Shown here piece by piece: positions 41,573 through 51,581 of a stretch of 64,000 nucleotides of DNA. The number at the start of each line of letters is the position of its first letter. Positions within the stretch are counted from its first letter, which is position 1. Source of the DNA: Micropterix aruncella (lineage: Eukaryota; Arthropoda; Insecta; Lepidoptera; Micropterigidae); the NCBI GenBank assembly GCA_944548615.1, contig OX155955.1, forward strand, positions 2,806,340 to 2,870,339, in the 5' to 3' direction. Position numbers and translations under genes: made by a program. Under the pieces are notes generated by a model, which saw only the letters and a program-made list of their open reading frames with translations, was not told the DNA's origin and did no database searches.

Positions 41573-41766
41573 GCAGGATGACCCTGTCGGGTAGCCGGCA
41601 GCAGTTCCTATCAGGGGAAGTGATGGACAGCGAGGTGACGCGATATTCTCGCCGTGGAGGCTGCTTCGTTTCCCATGGCCAATGTGCTGCCATAATACTA
41701 GCTGCCATAGTGTTCGCTGTCGCTATCGCCGCTCTTGTGTATTTCCTAGTGCCGTGCAGAGCTAAC
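41573..41766 (+). CDS. N-terminal exon of a type II membrane protein, probably an M1-family aminopeptidase
   Basis: The exon is framed by TTATTTGCAG at 41572 and a GTGAGT donor at 41767. The coding part starts at ATG 41578 and gives 63 codons ending in phase 0. Residues 1-36 are a short cytosolic tail with RYSRRGGCFVS, residues ~37-58 are one hydrophobic span (AAIILAAIVFAVAIAALVYF), then PCRAN, where an extracellular part would begin. No signal peptide precedes the span, so a type II (N-inside) anchor is expected. GC-rich codons stand out from the surroundings. Insect M1 aminopeptidases have this short tail, anchor and exon boundary, but the zinc-binding domain is not in the window, so the family call is inference. 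The rest of the gene is not found downstream here. Confidence 0.72.
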
Positions 41767-41898
41767 GTGAGTTTTTCGTAAATTATTATTTCCCACCTTG
41801 TCGGCCAGAATAGCTAAATCGTTGAGATCCTTATTCGTGGAAGTATCTAAAACGGCTCCAAAAGGTTAATGTAGCTTTCTTTGTCAATCTAAACTATT

Positions 41899-42300
41899 TA
41901 CACGCGCGACGGCCCGACAAAAACGGATTGTAAAGTGTTCAGGGTTTATGTATGTATGTTTTCCGTTTCTTTATTCCACCACAACTTCTAAACGCTTGAA
42001 CCGATTTGGATATTTGTAGTATTGTTATAATCATTATGTCATCTCGAGTGTCATAGCGCACTTTAATTGTCCAAATATTAAGTCAATAGTTGTCTAAAGG
42101 TCCAAATGTCCTAATTTCAATACATTTAAGTAAATTACCTGTCATTTGACACTAAATACGTTTAGTGTCAAATGACAGGTCTGATTGAGAATATTCCGGA
42201 AATATACATGTAAGTATATCGATAAATACATAAACTATAAATATTTCATAAAAAAATCCGTAATTAAAATAATTACAAGTAAAATACTACAAATGATTCC
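41899..42300 (+). mobile_element. MITE of the ACACGACTG family, copy 4 (diverged)
   Basis: TTTACACGCGCGACGG then 'cagggtttatgtatgtatg', TTTCCGTTTCTTTATTCCAC, 'cttctaaacgcttgaaccga' and 'tcaatagttgtctaaa'. The terminal inverted repeat is decayed. It continues past a perfect hairpin at 42137 into sequence paralleled at 15870-15990. Confidence 0.65.
42137..42180. repeat. Perfect 20-bp-arm hairpin
   Basis: ACCTGTCATTTGACACTAAA, loop TACG, TTTAGTGTCAAATGACAGGT, with every base paired. Confidence 0.95.
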
Positions 42301-42358
42301 AGAGGCTAACGGAAAATCGGGTAACTCAATGAAATATATATTTTTGAATAGCTTAGAC

Positions 42359-44027
42359 CACGGGTGGCCAACCTTTTCAGAGGCCGGGCCAAATTTTTGA
42401 AATGAGATTTCCCGCCGGGCCGCACAACCAACTGTTTGTTGGTAATTTGAAAGCAAACCAGATATATATATTTACGCATAAGAAAATTTAATTTTATAAT
42501 GTTAGTGTGACGTCTGACTCTATTTGGCAGAACTTAGTTCATTAATGTCGATCTCAACTGAGGTCGTAGCTAGACGCAAACAGTTTTCCAAATGCTCATC
42601 GGTAATTCGGGTTCTCTCTTTGGATTTGATGTGCTTCATACGACTAAAAAGCTCTTCACACACGTAAGTATTTCCGAATAGAGAAATCATAGCCAGAGCA
42701 TGTTTGTAAATAGTCGGATATTCTTCCTTGTCCAAATAAGTTTTGTAGAACTCTTCTAAGCCAACCTGATGAAATTTTTACTTTAACTGTGCATCACAAT
42801 GCAGAAAAAGTACACGATGTTTTTCAAAATCTTGAAATCGGGTTTGAAATTCGAGGTTCAACTTGGAAATCAAAGAAGCTTATTTATCCGCCGCCGTCTG
42901 TGTGACATCTGGTTTCTCTGACAGTGTAGGAAAGTGAGTAAAGTTTTTTTTTGTAGCTGTCGTTCCCAAAGCCCAAGTTTCATTTGAAATGCGGAAATAA
43001 GATAATGCATGTCATTAATTAAGTGATTTTTCCCTTGTAGATGAGGATTAACGTCATTTAGGTGGCCTGTTATATCGACCAAAAACGCAAAGTCGCAAAC
43101 CCACTCCTTATCTTCAAACTCTAGGATTGTTTTTAACTTGCTTGTATAGAATGATTGTATTTCTTGTTTCAAATCAAATACACGTTTCAACATTTTAGCA
43201 CGAGTCAGCCATCTTACTTCTGCATAAAATGTAACGTCATCATGCTCAGAATTCAAAGACTTGACAAATTGTTGGAACTGACGGTGATTCAACCCCTTCG
43301 ACTGAAGTTCACTGTTTTGACGACCACATTCATGACATGGTCCATTTGGAGGGACTTGGCACATAAATTCTCCTGATGAATAATGCAATGAAAATTTAGC
43401 ATCGACGTATGGGGCTTATAGTTTACGGGCGAGTTTACATCGACGTATAGTTTACGGGCTTCAGTTTCTATCAAATTTACTAAACCTTAATTTTTTCCAA
43501 CCATTGTTGGAGCACCATCCGTTGTTATGCCCGATAAGTTGTTAAGTTGCAACGAAAAGCGATTCAATGTCGATGTAACTGCTTCCAACAAATCTCGCGA
43601 ATTAGTAGTACCCTTAAGTGGATAAAGTGCCGCTAACTCTTCTGTTTTGTTCAAATTGATATCAACACCTCCGATAAAAGTTGCCACTTGGGCGGTATCT
43701 GTAAAATCTGTACTTTCATCCAATGCTAGAGCATAAAATATGAACTCGGATGCTCGAGTTTTCAATTTGTCTTCAATATGCTTTCCAATTTAGTCCACCC
43801 GTCTAGTAATAGTTTGACGAGATAGGCTTATTTTTGAAAAGTCCTTTTTCTTTTCTGGACATATAATTTCAACGACGCTCTCCAAACATTCTTTAACCGT
43901 TTCACCATCTGAATAAGGCTTCGATTTCTTTCCTAGTATTATATTATGGCGACTCAGGGTCGGCGGGCCGGAAGTTGTCCCTCGGCGGGCCGCATGCGGC
44001 CCGCGGGCCGCGGGTTGGCCACCCTTG
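42359..44027 (-). mobile_element. hAT transposon, full-length ends but decayed gene
   Basis: Ends CACGGGTGGCCAACC and GGTTGGCCACCCTTG are inverted repeats (14 of 15 bp). The 8-bp duplication GCTTAGAC flanks it at 42351-42358 and 44028-44035. At 1,669 bp it holds only the transposase gene, coding on the minus strand. The outer 80 bp of each end are rich in GGCCGGGCC and CGGCGGGCC. Confidence 0.92.
42520..43950 (-). pseudogene. hAT transposase pseudogene
   Basis: Minus-strand pieces in order: DGETVKECLESVVEIC (43.9 kb); ALALDESTDFTDTAQVA with the first catalytic aspartate, then ITTDGAPTMVGKN (43765-43487); a central region with EVRWLTRAKMLKRVFDL (43388-42870); and the dimerisation region CEELFSRMKHIKSKERTRIT then DEHLENCLRL (42735-42520). 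The motif set matches the Charlie/GTF2IRD2-like hAT branch. Frameshifts separate the pieces near 43.78, 43.48 and 42.8 kb, and the BED zinc finger is not evident, so it is inactive. Confidence 0.88.
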
Positions 44028-44084
44028 GCTTAGACCTTCAGGATAATGGTTGATTATGGGCAAAAATCGCTCAATACATTGGAA

Positions 44085-44369
44085 GGGGGTCAAATCGCTC
44101 AATACAATATAAGGTACAGGGTATTTTGACTAAAAACCCCATTTATAGCATTGAGGATTTCGAAAACATCAATTTTTCGCAGCTCTATTGACCTACTTGA
44201 CTATTATTATTCCTTATTCTTTCTATTATTGACTATTTTACAATTGCGTTTTTTTTCTTCTTCAAACTATTGGCTATTGACAATAATTATTATTACTGAT
44301 TTGTTTGTGTTTGTGTTTTTTCTTTAAAATATCTTCCCGTATGATAATTTGGGAAATTATCCAATATTT
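44085..44369 (+). repeat. Repeat X, left part (split by retrotransposon)
   Basis: 'gaggatttcgaaaacatc', 'cttgactattatt', 'gtatgataatttgggaaatt' parallel 46610-46850 and 48753-48960. It resumes at about 45885 after the RLE element. Confidence 0.65.
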
Positions 44370-45860
44370 ATTTGATTATTTCTGGCCCTCGTAAGGCCTG
44401 GATCTATGACAATTATCTAACGTCACATTTGTCATGGCCCTTTCTTATTTACGATTTTACCAAAACCCAACTGTCCCGTCTAGATGCGCTGGTGACAGCT
44501 AGTTTAAAATCCTGGCTGTCCTTAGCCAAACCAGCTGACCCCTCGACTCTCTTCAGGTCCAAACAAAATTTTGGGCTAGCTCTTAAACTGCCCTCTCTGC
44601 TCTACGCCAACTCCAGAATAACCAAAAATTCGATTCTCTGCAATTCCAAAGATCCGGCAATATCGAAGCACGTAATAAGTGGCCGTAGTGATTCAAATGA
44701 TCTACAAGCCCGCGTAGACTTCCACAAAAAGTTCCTTACTGGAATCAGCCAGAATGGCACTGGTCTGGGGTATGGCAGTACAACCACGAGCGACGTGGAC
44801 TTGAAGAAGTCTCTTTTGCGGGGAGATTACGACAGCAAGAGTACCTATGGCTCATGCTATTGGCCTTCAATGCCAGAATGATTGGACAACAATTGGGGAC
44901 TTTTGCATTCCGCCTCCAATGCACTGGAAGGTAATGCTCTATGACTGGACGCCAGAGATGCTGAAATTTTATTTGAATGCCTTTCAGCATACACTTCCAG
45001 ACCCCAGTAACCTCGCTCGTTGGAGCTTTGCCGAGTATAGTTCTTGTCCCCTCTGTAGCAATACCCCTTGCACAGCTAGACACATTCTAGCTGGCTGCAA
45101 GGTGGCCTTAGATCAAGGACGGTACACTTACCGCCATGACAAAGTTCTCGCTGTTAGTCGCGAGGTAATTAGTCTCTCAGTGGCTCGTGCCAACAAGGGT
45201 TTGACAGTATCCTCCAAACCCCCAATACAGTTTGTGCGGGATGGCTCTAAAGGCAAAAAACATTTAACTACAAAACCTTTCTCAATAATCGAGAAAGCTA
45301 CAGATTGGATTCTGGAGGTTGATTCGGTCTCTAAGCAGTATAAATTCCCTGAAAGTCTCGGATGCACAGCCCTCCGTCCAGATATAACTCTTTACTCTCT
45401 ATCTCGGAAGGTGGCTCTTATCGTAGAATTAACTGTTCCATGGAAATCAAATATCCCAAAAGACCACGAGTACAAATTAAATAAATACCATGATCTTGCA
45501 AATGCCGTAACCCGGAACGGCTTCACTGTTCACCTTCACGCGGTGGAAGTTGGCGCTCGTGGCCTGCCAGCTAAATCTCTATTTCACCTCTTTAAAGATC
45601 TTGGCCTTTCCAGAAAAATAATCAACTCTTTCTTACAAAAATTATCTAAAACTGCGATTTGCGCATCTCAAATTCTATGGCTTCGAAGGGGGAGTGAATG
45701 GGTGGCAAGGTGAACGCTCACATGTGGCAAGACAGCTGTCCTAAACCTACCACAGCCGGTTCGTAAGTCCGGAATCCACTGCTCACCCCCCAGAAGTGTA
45801 AAAAAATAGTATTATGATGGGCCCGACTCCGGTCGGTGAATTCCATGGCAGCTCCGTTTG
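44370..45860 (+). mobile_element. RLE-class non-LTR retrotransposon, 5'-truncated (copy 1)
   Basis: Carries the post-RT thumb region, a zinc-knuckle/restriction-like endonuclease domain and a 3' UTR ending near 'ggcagctccgtttgtattta'. The RT palm is missing. It sits inside repeat X, whose two halves lie on either side. Confidence 0.85.
44372..45713 (+). pseudogene. RLE-class ORF2 C-terminal half (frameshifted)
   Basis: Two frames: 44372-44881 (thumb region; KAWIYDNYLTSHLSWPF then KTQLSRLDALV) and 44847-45713. The second has a CPLCSNTPCTARHILAGC knuckle (CX2CX8HX4C), GRYTYRHDKVL, RPDITLY, VELTVPWKS and EYKLNKYHDL, which together match the PD...(D/E)...K layout of the restriction-like endonuclease in R2/R4/NeSL-type elements. 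This class uses a C-terminal endonuclease instead of an N-terminal apurinic one. A frameshift near 44860 breaks the thumb. Natural stop TGA at 45711-45713. A truncated second copy is at 29.3 kb. Confidence 0.87.
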
Positions 45861-45884
45861 TATTTATTTATATATAGGATTATA

Positions 45885-46140
45885 TAGAAAATTAGATAGA
45901 AAATTTTACGAAATTACTTAAGAATTTTGATTGAAAATATTGGAAAATGTTGTTTCCTCTACATATATAACCTAGAAAATCTGCGCTTGGATGTTCAACG
46001 TTCATACCTTGCAATACTGACGTTCATATGTTATACATTTAAATATTATACTTGTTATTTTCATTACTTTTGACTTAACCAAGTGTAGGAACTCCTATCA
46101 ACTGGTTTGAAATAAATAAATAAAAATAAATAAAAAATAC
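45885..46140 (+). repeat. Repeat X, right part with (AAATA)n tail
   Basis: 'aaaatctgcgcttggatgtt', 'accaagtgtaggaactccta' and 'caactggtttgaaataaata' match 49028-49160. The TAAATAAATAAA end suggests a retroposed element. Confidence 0.7.
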
Positions 46141-46640
46141 ATCGGAAGGGGGTCAAATCGCTCTCATCAATTTTGTTTACACTAATAAACACTAAATTAC
46201 ATCAAGCGACCAGAAATGGTACTAATATAAAAAGATATTTCGAAAGAGTACATACAAACGAGTATAGAGGGCGTTAAATTGTATATAATTATTTAAGGTT
46301 TCAATCAAATGTCATTAAGATAATGAAAGATGCATTGCATCAATGTATAAAATATAAAGAAGATATTTTATAAAATCAGTCGCATTTTGTTGTTATGTTC
46401 AATACGTTACTCGTCCTCTCTACCTTGTTATAAATACGATAGTTTAATTTCTGTAACGGCAATCGTGTTTTTTATTTTTTTTAAATATATTTACTTGTTT
46501 AAACTAAATTGCCATTATACATTGGGGATCTTGAGGGAGGGGCGGGGGGGCACTTTAAGTAAAAGGTACAATGCATTTTAATTAAAAAGGTAATTTAATG
46601 CTTTAAGGATTTCGACAATATCGAATTTTCTCAGTTGTCT
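46141..46640. other. Unannotated stretch
   Basis: Includes the GAAGGGGGTCAAATCGCTC motif shared with 44084 and a G tract near 46538-46550. A diverged ACGGCAATCGTGTTTTTT at 46457 may be an old ACACGACTG-family end. Confidence 0.45.
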
Positions 46641-46970
46641 TGCCTTTCTTGACTATCTTTATTATTTCTGTTTTAAATTATTGTGATTTTTTATTGATTA
46701 TTATATTATTGTGAATTTTTATTCTGAATATTGGCAGTTGACTATTATTACTACTAATTTGTTACTACATATTTCTAATAATTTTTTTTAATATGATAAT
46801 TTGTGAAATTATTGAATAATTCTGATTTAATAATAGCACTATTGTCCATATGATAATAATTGAATTTATCGAAGGATTTTAATTTAAAAAATTTGTTTAT
46901 GTCATATATAAAATATAAAATCTGCGCTAGAATGTTCAACCTTCATATTAATACACGTTATATTGTACAA
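46641..46970 (+). repeat. Repeat X, left flank of block Y
   Basis: About 330 bp from CCTTTCTTGACTATC to ACACGTTATATTGTA, repeated nearly identically and in the same orientation at 48753-49075. Confidence 0.88.
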
Positions 46971-48752
46971 TCAATTTGACAAGGCTTGTCAAATTGATTG
47001 TACAATATATTATTTATGAAATGGAATTTTTATTATTGAATAAATATATTTATTAATTTTTATATGACATTGATTATGTCTATATTATGAGTATTTTTTT
47101 TTGTAAAAATAATATTGTTTAGTATTTTGTTATCTTAGTAATACTTCTGGTGTTGGATTATTCTTAAAGTACTTGTCGATTCTTTTTATATTTTATTGAC
47201 TATTATGGATATTTTTCTAATTTGATCCTGTTTTTTTTAATTGAACCAAAAGTACCTACCTACTTTGCTTTTATATAAAAAAGTATGTCTTATAAAGTTA
47301 TGAATAGTTTGCAGGAATATAAAATTACGAATTCCCCAGTCTATACCTTTTTGGAATTTATAAGCTATGACTATGGTGCCAATGCGGTGTAAAAATATCT
47401 TTCAAAAAAAATATTCATCGAAGAAACTGAGTATTTTTTCGAAAATAAATAAATAACATTATTATGCAGACATTAAAGTGAAAAAATGGCAAAGTAACAA
47501 CTGAAATCAATAACCGTTTGCAGGCTGTTTATGGCACTTTGAAACTCTGGCAACGGAACCTTTCAATAAAACACTGTTAGACCGAGAAATTTTCTATTTC
47601 TCCAATTTTCTACTTTTCTACTTCTCCTCAAATTTTCTACTTCTCACACAAATTTTCTACTTCTGCATATTTCCAAACAAGCTCTAGTTTGTCAGACGCT
47701 CGCGAGATGTCAGAGTCGTCCGCTAAAGGCGCCTAACCGTTCAGCATGAAACATTAGGTTTGGCAAATTGGGCATCATTTCACAAGCCGTATTATACGTT
47801 ATCATATATATTGGTATGCTATGCCTTTATTTTTCCAGAAAGATGTACTGGGATTTTAATTAAAATCCTGGCATCTTAATATTAATAACAAAATGGATAG
47901 GCAGTTAGCGAATAGTCCTGCGTACAGTAGATCTCGCTTTATTAGAACTACTAAAACGGCCACAATCTTTAAACGAAATTAAAAAATTAAAAAACATCAG
48001 TAGAGTAAGAATTAGAGAGTAATTCAATTCGGGCGTCGAAATTACAATCTAAACGAATACAAATCTTTTTTACAATTCATCTTAATTTAATTTAACATTT
48101 AGTAAAATTAAGCAATAAAACAGAACAAAGAACAAGGAAAACTAAATTGGGAATTATAATAATTACACAATAAAAACTAGAATATGTAACGGAAATCAAA
48201 ATAAGATAGTAATAAAAAAATACTCGTGATAATAATAATGAAACATAGTAATTTAAGTTTAATCTCAACAACTAAAATTTTTGAAATAAAATTAAAGCTC
48301 TGAATACATTTTGACACACATTAAAAAAAAGCATTTTAAAGGATATTATATTTTTACTTTACCAGCCTACCAACTGACGAGGAGGTAAAGTATTGAGAAC
48401 GCGCTAAAAAAAATCGACATGAAGACGGATATATAAGTTTTGTTCCCCCTACTCCCCCCCCCCCACCCCCCGTGAAGATTAAGACAATTTCCAGGCTGAA
48501 GTCTGTCTGTGTGTCTGTCTGTGAGTGTGTGTGTCTGAGCCCATACATAGCGCATGCATTAAACGCAAATGATTATCTTTCTATTATGCTAAGCAAAGAG
48601 CAGCCGAGCCGCCTTGCTAGGCACCCCTTTGTTAAGGCGAGCTCACTTCGGGAGTCACACTAGAGTGCCACGGTTGTGTCAAGGAAAGATCTAAGATAGA
48701 TTTTTTAAAATTATTTTAATTTTTATTTATAATCGTTATTATTGTTATATTA
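46971..48752 (+). repeat. Block Y, copy A (contains the Harbinger empty site)
   Basis: About 1.78 kb matching 56013-62705 once the Harbinger element (57349-61810) and a ~425-bp segment (about 56311-56735) are removed. It starts with a palindromic CAATCAATTTGACAAG...CTTGTCAAATTGATTG. Position 47876-47878 is the unoccupied TTA target. It includes a C tract and a (TG)n tract at 48450-48535. No coding domain. Confidence 0.88.
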
Positions 48753-49165
48753 CCTTTCTTGACTATCTTTATTATTTCTGTTTTAAATTATTGTGATTTT
48801 TTATTGTTTATTATATTATTGTGAATTTTTATTCTGAATATTGGCTGTTGACTATTATTACTACTAATTTGTTACTACATATTTCTAATAAAAAAAAATT
48901 TATATGATAATTTGTGAAATTATTGAATAATTCTGATTTAATAATAGCACTATTGTCCATATGATAATTATTGAATTTATCGAAGGATTTTAATTTAAAA
49001 AATTTGTTTGTGTCATATATAAAATATAAAATCTGCGCTAGAATGTTCAACCTTCATATTAATACACGTTATATTGTAAATACCTATATGCATATTCTAG
49101 TAATTACTTTATCTATTTTTGACTCTACCAAGTGTTGGAATTCCTATCTACTGGTTTATTAAAAA
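48753..49165 (+). repeat. Repeat X, right flank of block Y
   Basis: Direct repeat of 46641-46970, then continuing to 'accaagtgttggaattcct' and 'ctactggtttatt', like the X copy ending at 46.14 kb. Confidence 0.88.
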
Positions 49166-50140
49166 GTAAAGAAAAGTCTTAGCCTTGTTGTCTTCTATCT
49201 CTATTTTATTTAGGAGTGTGTGTCGGTGACTGTGGCTGTAGTTAACTGTACATATAGCTCACTGTAGCTGTAGTTGCATGTGGCGCAGGAAGCGAATGGA
49301 AGATCCACTGTGTTTTCGGATAGGTCCATCTCACGATTCAACTCCTATTCAGAAGCCTCCTCGTGTGGAAGGCAGCTGGGTAAGATTCTCGCGTCTCAGG
49401 CCTCTCGGCTGGCGGATCGGATTCTCCTGTGGGATTGCCTCCTTGCGCTACTGAACAGTCTGTGCACCGTTCGGCGACACCAATCGATTGTGCACTCAGA
49501 CTAATTGTTAATGGAGTCTGGAAATATACTGTCTCCTAAGCAGTGGGGGTGGATGTTGCCCTATCGTTAAACATTTTTAAAATCACCATTAGGCTACATG
49601 ATCCTGAATTCAAAAGATGCCTTTGGTCCGCGATAGAATCAAACTGTATCACCGCTGAATATATACGGCAGGTAGTGTTCGCGCAACCGACTTCCGACCC
49701 GTGACCAGTCGGGAGGTTGAAGGTATCCTGATGGTTATTTTCAGGCGGAGATATCTTTCCAAAACTGGCAGTCAGGGGGTGAGGCTGCCCGCTGGTTACC
49801 TTACCCGGTGTCTCGCCGTAAGGCGTTGGCCTCTGTATGGTTCGTGGCTTTGCTAGACTGTAGGTCCTTCCCAAAGTCTTCTACGATCATTCCATGGCTG
49901 AAAGAACTATCACGTATCGTTATTTTAGTCTGGGGTTACGGGTTTGCCCGTTGTAGTCGACACAGCCGAACTGTAGATGCATGTATAGTTGACTAGCAAC
50001 TGACTCTTCGTAGGTGTTTATTAATATATCTTTATAAACGTATATCTTTATTAACCTGGACTTGCTCGTGTTGTACAGGCCTTGAGCCGGCGGGCCAAGA
50101 CCGGTCATTGACGGAACACTAGGGTTGTAATTTTTATGGA
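49166..50140. other. GC-rich unrecognised block, related to 63.6-64.0 kb
   Basis: Contains 'agaagcctcctcgtgtggaa', 'caccaatcgattgtgcac' and 'gtctcctaagcagt', each with a diverged counterpart in the same order at 63725-63945. Frames on both strands carry no recognised motif. Probably the terminus of an unidentified retroelement. Confidence 0.45.
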
Positions 50141-50223
50141 GTTCAGGACGAAATAAAAGATACAGCGAGCAGCTAAGTAGCTATAATGACCTTGTTTCTC
50201 CGCACGGCGTCGGCGGCCGACTG

Positions 50224-50751
50224 CTAGGTTTACACGGGCTTAGTACTTGTCGCTTAGTACTTGCCACTTAGTAGTACTTGTCTCTAACCTGCTTAGTGAT
50301 CGCGACAAGTAACCTTTTACACGTAGGTATTAGCAAAAAGGTATTAGTAGGATCCCACGATCTCCGTTCGAAATGGAACACAACCGCTGCCTTATTTCTT
50401 ATAGGATTTGAATTCCTGGATGGACTTTTTAGTTGTTTCGGAATTCCGACTTTCCGGAGACGTAACCACAAAATAAACTTAGCAAATGTCACGTAAAAAG
50501 AGAAACGCGTGTGTTCACTTGCCGCGGCTGTTCACACGAATCAGCAAGCGACACGTGCTTAGTAATTTGTGGTGGGGAAGTCACTTATCGCTTAGTAAAT
50601 CGGATCGGTTTCTATTCACTACACTGGCAGTTTCACTGATACTAAGCACTAATCCTAAGCGCTAACATGTTGAATCAGTAAATTTACATGCAAGGTATTA
50701 GTGCAAGCGACACGTACTTGTCGTTAGCTACTAAGACCGTATAAGCCTAGC
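50224..50751. mobile_element. MITE with ~40-bp TIRs and subterminal repeats
   Basis: Left end CTAGGTTTACACGGGCTTAG and the inverted right end (reverse complement CTAGGCTTATACGGTCTTAG). CTTAGTACTTG-type motifs repeat near both ends (50243, 50256, 50272, 50552, 50710). The middle has overlapping frames on both strands with no motif. Non-autonomous; superfamily unclear, PIF- or hAT-like possible. Confidence 0.7.
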
Positions 50752-50761
50752 ATTCAAGAAG

Positions 50762-50822
50762 ACTAGGCGGCTTTACATCTGAAGCCCTTCCACACCAAGG
50801 GCTTCAGATGTCAAACCGCCTT
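50762..50822. repeat. Inverted repeat around CCACACC
   Basis: GGCGGC, TTACATCTGAAGCCCTT, loop CCACACC, AAGGGCTTCAGATGTCAAA, then CCGCC. The inner arms pair over 15 of 16 bp with an outer GGCGG/CCGCC clamp. A third TTACATCTGAACCCCTT copy follows at 50823. Confidence 0.85.
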
Positions 50823-51028
50823 TTACATCTGAACCCCTTTCACTCTTCTCCATATTTTATTTATTTTGAGTACCCGCAGTTGATTCGATTTTCACGCGGT
50901 AAAGCGGATGTAAAAACTTTTTGTATAATAGATCACGATAATTTTTTTTCAATTTAATTTAATTTTATTATGATTGTGGTATAGTATACCTGAAGCTTTA
51001 CAATTATTCAGTTCAGCAAAACCTGCCT

Positions 51029-51469
51029 TTAAGGTGATTCGTCGCGGTCCGACGAAACTATTCTGATAATAGATGGCGTTGTAAGCAATATTAACAGAAA
51101 AATACGATTTTTAGCTCTCTCAGTGCAGTAAAAATTACGAAATAAATTTACCGGGAACTTTACATATACACGGTTCGATGTACTTTGTATCACCGCGATA
51201 ATCAACCGCATTACGAAATTAATGGGGAAAACAGGCCAATTTCGGTTCAGATATAGGTTAGGCCTGTTTTCCCCATTAATTTCGTAATGCGGTTGATTAT
51301 CGCGGTGATACAAAGTACATCGAACCGTGTATATGTAAAGTTCCCGGTAAATTTATTTCGTAATTTTTACTGCACTGAGAGAGCTAAAAATCGTATTTTT
51401 CTGTTAATATTGCTTACAACGCCATCTATTATCAGAATAGTTTCGTCGGACCGCGACGAATCACCTTAA
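51029..51469. mobile_element. Perfect long palindrome with TTAA ends
   Basis: Arms 51029-51237 and 51261-51469 are exact inverted copies (209 bp each) around a 23-bp centre (51238-51260). Both ends are TTAA followed inwards by GGTGATTCGTCGCGGTCC. TTAA target choice is the piggyBac hallmark, so this is best read as a very young foldback MITE using TTAA. The identical 60-codon frames on opposite strands simply reflect the symmetry. Confidence 0.88.
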
Positions 51470-51581
51470 GGAGTAATTTTTTTTAAACAATATATCCCAC
51501 AAATTATTACATATTTGTTAAGGTGTATTTCTTAAAACAATGGTTTATGACAGTTTTTTACCTAAATAAAAAATAAAAATA

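Noticed and set aside
41470..41781. Starting the membrane-protein exon at 41470
   Set aside because: A polypyrimidine-type stretch and TTGCAG acceptor at 41572 lie in frame upstream of the ATG at 41578. The residues before it are intron-like and the acceptor explains the boundary better.
43155..43376. 73-codon plus-strand frame
   Set aside because: Antisense shadow of the decayed hAT transposase.
51029..51313. Opposite-strand frames with identical proteins at 51.03-51.47 kb
   Set aside because: A direct consequence of the perfect palindrome; no recognised protein.
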